Of a DNA stretch of 64,000 bases, positions 59,892 through 64,000 are shown piece by piece (position 1 is the stretch's first letter; every line of letters begins with the position of its first letter). The notes below the pieces were generated by a model. That model was not told where the DNA came from and searched no databases. It saw only the letters and a list, made by a program, of their open reading frames with translations. This DNA is from UBA2266 sp964406945 (GTDB taxonomy: Bacteria > Planctomycetota > Phycisphaerae > Sedimentisphaerales > Anaerobacaceae), in assembly GCA_964406945.1 (NCBI GenBank), contig CAYOTO010000009.1, positions 24,477 through 88,476 on the forward strand, in the 5' to 3' direction. Position numbers and translations under genes: made by a program.

Positions 59892-60119
59892 ATGGGTATT
59901 CTGCTTTACATTGCTGGCGGCGTTTTGATCTGCGTGTTTGCGGTTGCGCATGTATTCGTGCGCATTAAGTTCAAACCCCGGGACCCGGACCTGGACCAGT
60001 GGCACTACGAGTTCGAGGATCAGCATCCGGAGATTGCACGGTACGATAAGTGGATTCGCCTGACATTTGCGGGGATGTGCCTAGGGGTGCTGCTTATGTT
60101 TGCCGGAACCGTCTTCTAA
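59892..60119 (+). CDS. Small two-span membrane protein, unknown function
   Basis: A 75-residue protein with a first helix (ILLYIAGGVLICVFAVAHVF), a charged loop (RIKFKPRDPDLDQWHYEF) and a second helix (LTFAGMCLGVLLMFAGTVF), a helix-in, helix-out plan. The loop between is Asp/Glu/Lys rich. CAGGGG lies close to the ATG. Its stop overlaps that of the sodium/proline symporter (60116-60119). It is downstream of the candidate promoter and terminator described at 59605-59760. No family is recognised; the function is unknown. Confidence 0.6.
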   Translation: MGILLYIAGGVLICVFAVAHVFVRIKFKPRDPDLDQWHYEFEDQHPEIARYDKWIRLTFAGMCLGVLLMFAGTVF

Positions 60120-61591
60120 GCACGCCCTGAGCTTCTGATTTCGTTTCGAACTTTATCGAAGCAGCTCAAAACTGCGGCGTCTTCCTGAGGGATCAGTCGG
60201 TTTATCGCGAATATAGTCACGCAATTGGCGATGAATCCCGGGAGCAGTTCGTAAATGCTGTCGCCAAGCCCGACCGCTTTCCAGACCACAAGCGTAACGG
60301 TCCCCACGACCATGCCCGCCAGTGCGGCCTGCCAGGTGGTTCGACGTGAGAACAGTGCGAACAAAACCACCGGCCCCAGGGCCGCGCCGAACCCTGCCCA
60401 CGCATAAGAGACTATGTCAAGTATGGTCTTGACCGGATTCAGGGCCAGAATCAGCGCGATTACCGATATGATTATTACGCAGGTTCTGCCTACGACGACG
60501 GTTTCGGTTTCGGTGGCGTCGCGCTTGATTGCCTTCTGGTAGAAGTCTTCCGTAAGCGCCGAGGAAGAGACCAGCAGTTGCGAGTCGATGGTGGACATTA
60601 TGGCCGAGAGTATCGCGGCCAGCATAATACCCGCCAGCCACGGGTGCATTATCTGTTTGATCATGGCTATGAATACGCGCTCGTGGTCGCCGCCCGGGGC
60701 GGTCTCGAACATCGGGATGGAGATAAGACCGATGAAAAAGGCTCCTGCGAGTGAAATAAACACCCATACAACGGCGATAACCACCGAATTATGCAGCTTC
60801 TTGAGGGACTTTGCGCTCATGAAGCGGGCGAGTATGTGGGGCTGACCGAAATAGCCCAGACCCCAGGCCATCAGCGAGACGATCGCGATAACTCCGGCTG
60901 CGCCTTTTTCAGGCACAAGCGAGGTGGATATCTGCCTCAGATCCATAGCCCGCTTGATTCCTCCAACACCGCCGACGTCGAAGAAAGCAATGGCGGGCAC
61001 TACGATTATGGCCACGACCATCAGTGCGCCCTGGAACAGATCGGTCCAGCAGACAGCCAGAAAACCGCCGAGAAACGTGTACAGGATGATTATGCCGCCG
61101 CCTGCGATCACGGCTATTTCGTACTGGATGCCGAAAGTGGACTGGAAGAGCTTGCCTGTGGCGACCAGGCCGGAAGAGGCGTAAACAGTGAAGAACAACA
61201 GAATAATAATGGCCGATACGACTCTAAGCAGGCCTGTGGGGTCGCCGAAACGCTGCTCGAAGAAGCACGGCAGAGTGATCGCACTGGTCTTTTCCGTGTA
61301 AATTCGCAGCCTTCCGGCGACCAGCAGCCAGTTAAGCAGCGTTCCGACAAAAAGTCCCAGCGCCATCCAGGCCTGGCCCACGCCGTAGAGGTAGACGGCT
61401 CCGGGCAGGCCCATCAGCAGCCAGCCGCTCATGTCCGAAGCCTGGGCCGAGAGCGCCGTGACCCACGCCCCCATCCCGCGGCCGCCGAGCAGATAATCCT
61501 CTATGCCAACGGACTTGCGGTAGAAATAGAACCCGATGCCGAGCAGGAGTGCGAAGTATATAACGAAAGTGGCCAGAACGGTTGCGGACAT
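60116..61591 (-). CDS. putP: Sodium/proline symporter (SSS family)
   Basis: A 491-residue transporter with about 13 helices. Diagnostic segments are FVIYFALLLGIGFYFYRKSV, DYLLGGRGMGAWVTALSAQA with SDMSGWLLMGLPGAVYLYG, GFLAVCWTDLFQGALMVVAI, GQPHILARFMSAKS and IMSTIDSQLLVSSSALTEDF, which follow PutP closely (for example the SDMSGW motif). ATG 61591 is preferred; the frame continues upstream to a TTG at 61639 that overlaps the nucleoside transporter stop by four bases. Proline is the likely substrate, though related members carry other organic anions. It is downstream of the nucleoside transporter gene and may be co-transcribed. Confidence 0.9.
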   Translation of the reverse strand: MSATVLATFVIYFALLLGIGFYFYRKSVGIEDYLLGGRGMGAWVTALSAQASDMSGWLLMGLPGAVYLYGVGQAWMALGLFVGTLLNWLLVAGRLRIYTEKTSAITLPCFFEQRFGDPTGLLRVVSAIIILLFFTVYASSGLVATGKLFQSTFGIQYEIAVIAGGGIIILYTFLGGFLAVCWTDLFQGALMVVAIIVVPAIAFFDVGGVGGIKRAMDLRQISTSLVPEKGAAGVIAIVSLMAWGLGYFGQPHILARFMSAKSLKKLHNSVVIAVVWVFISLAGAFFIGLISIPMFETAPGGDHERVFIAMIKQIMHPWLAGIMLAAILSAIMSTIDSQLLVSSSALTEDFYQKAIKRDATETETVVVGRTCVIIISVIALILALNPVKTILDIVSYAWAGFGAALGPVVLFALFSRRTTWQAALAGMVVGTVTLVVWKAVGLGDSIYELLPGFIANCVTIFAINRLIPQEDAAVLSCFDKVRNEIRSSGRA

Positions 61592-61635
61592 TTCGGTCTG
61601 GGCCCCGGCCGTTTGTACAGTCGCGCAAAGCAAAC

Positions 61636-62955
61636 TCAATCCCCGAAAAGTATAGAGCTTTCTTCCGTCAGAAGGGTTCCGGCGACACAGGCGGTCATCA
61701 GGCAGGCAAGCGTCGCCGCCAGCAGGGCGCGCAGGCCCATGGCGGCTATATCACTGGTCTTTTCGCGGGCCAGTGACGATATCCCGCCGACGAAGATGGC
61801 CATCGAGGCCAGATGGGCGAATCCGCACAGTGCGTATGCGATTATGACCGGCGAGCGTCTGCTCTGGAAGAGGTTGTTGTCCATCGCGGCAGCCAGGTCT
61901 CTGTATGCGACCACTTCCGTTACGACAGTTCGTTCCCCGATGATCCGTGACGCTTCGGCCGCGTCGGCCGGTGGGATACCAAGCAGGATAGTGAACGGGT
62001 AAAATACGTAACCGGCAAGGCCTCGCAGCGAGAAATCGACGTTCAGGCCCGCAAGTTCGTTCACCCGGCCGCCGAGGGAGGTGAGTATCAAATCGACCAG
62101 CGCCACCAGACCGAGTACTGCTATCAGAAGCGCGACAATCCCGACTATCATCTTAACGCCGGAATTGGCCCCGTTGATCACGGCTTCGAAGACGCTGGCG
62201 TCCTTTTCATAATAAGGCTTCACGTTAATGCCCAGGGTCTCGGGCTTCTCGGCTTCGGGGAAGATAATTTTCGACATTACAAGAGCCGCCGGGGCCGACA
62301 GCAACGACGCCGAGACAAGGTGGCCGGCGATGGTGGGAAACCGCTCCTGCAGCGAGAAGACGTACAGTGCCAGCACATTTGACGCCACCGTAGCCATGCC
62401 CGCTGTGAGAATCGTGCACAGTTCCGAGCGGGTCATGCGGGCCAGATAGGGCTTGACGGTCAGCGAGGATTCTATGCCAACGAAGATATTGCCCGCCGCC
62501 ACCAGAGATTCGGCTCCGGATATTCTCATGAGCCTGGTGAACAGACCCGCGAAAGCGCGGATCATCAGCGGCATTATGCGAAAATAGTAGAGAATCGAAA
62601 CCAAAGCCGAGAAGAAGATGATAGTCGGGAAAGCCTGGAAGGCGAGTATCGGGCCCAGAGACTCTTCACCGGCCTCGTTTACCGCGCCCGGCGGCAGAGC
62701 CAGTCGGCCGAACACGAATTCGGCCCCGGCACTGGCCGACTCGAGCACTTTAACCACAACATCGTTTACCGCTATAAAGACCCTGGCGCCGATCGGAACG
62801 CGGAATATGAAGGCCGCGGTCACCATCTGGAGAACCACGGCCCAGCCGATCAGCCGGAAGTTCATATTCTTCCGGTCGGCCGAGAACAGCCAGGCGATGC
62901 CCAGCAGAGCGAAGATGCCGGCGAAGCTGATGAGGTTGTAGATATCCATATCCAC
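61636..62955 (-). CDS. nupC: Concentrative nucleoside transporter (CNT/NupC family)
   Basis: A 439-residue transporter with about ten helices. Typical CNT segments are FGRLALPPGAVNEAGEESLG, AFQAFPTIIFFSALVSILYY, SLVAAGNIFVGIESSLTVKP (the family's G-N-x-F-x-G-x-x-x-x motif), LVMSKIIFPEAEKPE and MIVGIVALLIAVLGLVALVD. Members take up nucleosides with H+ or Na+. Starts with MDMDIYNLISFAGIFALLGI. It overlaps the downstream PutP frame by four bases. Together the two symporters suggest scavenging of nucleosides and proline. Confidence 0.9.
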   Translation of the reverse strand: MDMDIYNLISFAGIFALLGIAWLFSADRKNMNFRLIGWAVVLQMVTAAFIFRVPIGARVFIAVNDVVVKVLESASAGAEFVFGRLALPPGAVNEAGEESLGPILAFQAFPTIIFFSALVSILYYFRIMPLMIRAFAGLFTRLMRISGAESLVAAGNIFVGIESSLTVKPYLARMTRSELCTILTAGMATVASNVLALYVFSLQERFPTIAGHLVSASLLSAPAALVMSKIIFPEAEKPETLGINVKPYYEKDASVFEAVINGANSGVKMIVGIVALLIAVLGLVALVDLILTSLGGRVNELAGLNVDFSLRGLAGYVFYPFTILLGIPPADAAEASRIIGERTVVTEVVAYRDLAAAMDNNLFQSRRSPVIIAYALCGFAHLASMAIFVGGISSLAREKTSDIAAMGLRALLAATLACLMTACVAGTLLTEESSILFGD

Positions 62956-62968
62956 TCGCGTCGTCCGT

Positions 62969-63400
62969 CTAACCGTGACGGGCGTTTATTGCTTTCATAA
63001 TCCTGCTCTTGCTGTGTTCGAAAGAGAGCTTGTCAATGTTATCCAGGATGGCTTTCTCGGCGGCGGGACTGAATTGCGGGTGGTTGATTAATTCCATCAG
63101 AACCGCTTCCTGTGAGTTCTCGAAGCTCAAATGCGATAATGCGGCATGCACCAGGTGGACTTGCGGCGCGTCACAGAGATGCTTTCGATGGGCTATGTCG
63201 ATGTAGGCCTCGCGTTTCTTCGAGTCGAACGACAACTGTGAGACCGCGTCTATGGCCGCGATTGTGTCCTCGGCATACGGGCAATCGGCCGGCGGCGGGA
63301 CCGGCACCGGCTCGGTTTCTTCTTCACTGACGATTACGAGGCACCCCGGCAGGATCAGAACCAGGCAAATCAGAACTGCAATCTTGGAAAGGCTGCTCAT
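62969..63400 (-). CDS. Lipoprotein with DUF4476-like helical repeats
   Basis: A 143-residue lipoprotein. ATG 63400 with GGAG upstream starts MSSLSKIAVLICLVLILPGC, a signal peptide with lipobox LPGC. After a Glu/Pro linker (EEETEPVPVPPPADC) come three similar helical units of about 33 residues: TIAAIDAVSQLSFDSKKREA, VHAALSHLSFENSQEAVLME and ILDNIDKLSFEHSKSRIMKA. This three-fold repeat resembles DUF4476. The function is unknown. It sits upstream of the nucleoside transporter gene by 13 bases. Confidence 0.65.
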   Translation of the reverse strand: MSSLSKIAVLICLVLILPGCLVIVSEEETEPVPVPPPADCPYAEDTIAAIDAVSQLSFDSKKREAYIDIAHRKHLCDAPQVHLVHAALSHLSFENSQEAVLMELINHPQFSPAAEKAILDNIDKLSFEHSKSRIMKAINARHG

Positions 63401-63539
63401 GTTCGTGCACTCCACAACTGAAGATATCGGAGGTTCCACCGGCGATCCCCCGCCGGCTCCCCTGCCGAGCCGTTCACCGGCCGTTGCGCCGTGCAGGGTC
63501 CGCCTGCGAAACGGCGGGTGAACATGATGCGAGAGAGCG

Positions 63540-63995
63540 TCAGTCTTCTTTGAGTACTACGTCGTCGTATTCGATTTCGAAGCGAAGCTTGTGCTTTGCT
63601 TCTTCGGCGGCCATAGAGAGAAACAGATCTTCCTGCTCGCCGCTGTCCGACAGGTAGGCCAGGTCGCTGTAAAGCTTGTAGGCCGCCTTCTCCTTTTTCA
63701 TAGCCAGAATCAGGGCTTCGGGATACGTCATTTCGGCCTTTGGCTCGACATTCACCACATAATCGGCGATTTCGAGCGTCTGAACCTTTGTCGCGCGATT
63801 CACCTGGATTTTGCCGGTCTTGACAGCTTCGAGTTTCTCCTTGTGGCCGAATTCCTCGGCGGCGAATTGCTTGAAAACATCCGCCATAGCCGGGTTATCC
63901 ATTTTTTGGGCCAGATCCAGATAGAATTCTCTGGCTTCGATTTCCCTTTCTATTGCGAAGTCGATTGCCGCATCGAACCAGTTGTCGTGCTCCAT
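63540..63995 (-). CDS. Ferritin-like di-iron protein (rubrerythrin-type domain)
   Basis: A 151-residue four-helix protein. The two halves show the expected di-iron pattern: EREIEAREFYLDLAQKMDNP with FAAEEFGHKEKLEAV in the first, and AMKKEKAAYKLYSDLAYLSD with AAEEAKHKLRFEIEYDDVV in the second. Each half gives an E...ExxH pair. There is no rubredoxin domain and no signal peptide. Such proteins are used by anaerobes for peroxide reduction or iron handling. It starts five bases from the window end, and the upstream context is not visible. Confidence 0.85.
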   Translation of the reverse strand: MEHDNWFDAAIDFAIEREIEAREFYLDLAQKMDNPAMADVFKQFAAEEFGHKEKLEAVKTGKIQVNRATKVQTLEIADYVVNVEPKAEMTYPEALILAMKKEKAAYKLYSDLAYLSDSGEQEDLFLSMAAEEAKHKLRFEIEYDDVVLKED

Positions 63996-64000
63996 ATCCT

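Noticed and set aside
1..64000. CRISPR arrays, anti-phage islands, prophage, plasmid replication genes
   Set aside because: No regularly spaced repeats, Cas, integrase, Rep or phage genes were seen.

Overview
The window looks like a chromosomal segment of an anaerobic planctomycete, most likely class Phycisphaerae (Sedimentisphaerales-like). Evidence: two secreted proteins end in a PEP-CTERM-type tail with PVPGAVLLGFLG followed by a basic end; a FG-GAP protein carries a dockerin-like DLNGD tail; pilus and secretion genes form a hybrid PilMNO/Gsp set; and a multimeric [FeFe]-hydrogenase locus sits beside Rex. Most genes lie on the minus strand. No complete insertion sequence, CRISPR array or rRNA was seen.

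Region 1 (1-2070): a frameshifted, edge-truncated surface-protein gene, tRNA-Val(UAC), a nitroreductase and tRNA-Ala(CGC).

Region 2 (2131-15205): one long minus-strand hydrogenase locus. In transcription order it reads rex, sensor kinase, [2Fe-2S] protein, hydB (NuoF-like), hydA (catalytic), hydG, hydC (NuoE-like), hydE, lone receiver protein, aspartate ammonia-lyase, hydF. HydABC would make an NAD(H)/ferredoxin-linked, probably electron-bifurcating hydrogenase. HydE/F/G build its H-cluster, and AspA may supply ammonia. A Rex operator-like palindrome lies upstream of rex, so NADH/NAD+ ratio probably controls the locus.

Region 3 (15200-18440): a low-density stretch with a transposase remnant, two PEP-CTERM proteins, a decayed relative, repeated hairpins and an uncharacterised exported protein.

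Region 4 (18759-31408): housekeeping and envelope genes: an NfeD-like protein, an oxidoreductase/TVP38/DUF547 trio, a GH15 glucoamylase/trehalase-like enzyme, an AI-2E family permease, two lipoproteins (DUF1573 and DUF11), an acyltransferase, an iron-sulfur flavoprotein-like reductase and a 2H phosphoesterase.

Region 5 (31490-47662): a 16-gene minus-strand type II secretion/type IV pilus-like operon: gspG, I, J, K-like, H, pilM, N, O, gspC/pilP-like, secretin, then a regulatory cassette (PAS histidine kinase, receiver, GAF/HD-GYP, STAS), then gspE and gspF. Two strong hairpins divide it: one after the major pseudopilin and one between the secretin and the kinase.

Region 6 (48063-64000): tsaE, a PL11 rhamnogalacturonan lyase, a decayed Tat-signal gene, thiL-argH, a rhodanese, nagA, a FG-GAP/dockerin protein, a beta-helix protein, threonine aldolase, a candidate small RNA or attenuator, a small membrane protein, sodium/proline and nucleoside symporters, a lipoprotein and a ferritin-like protein. 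Pectin- and sugar-related enzymes together with a hydrogenase suggest a fermenter of plant or algal polysaccharides. All family calls were made by eye from the translated sequence, without database searches.
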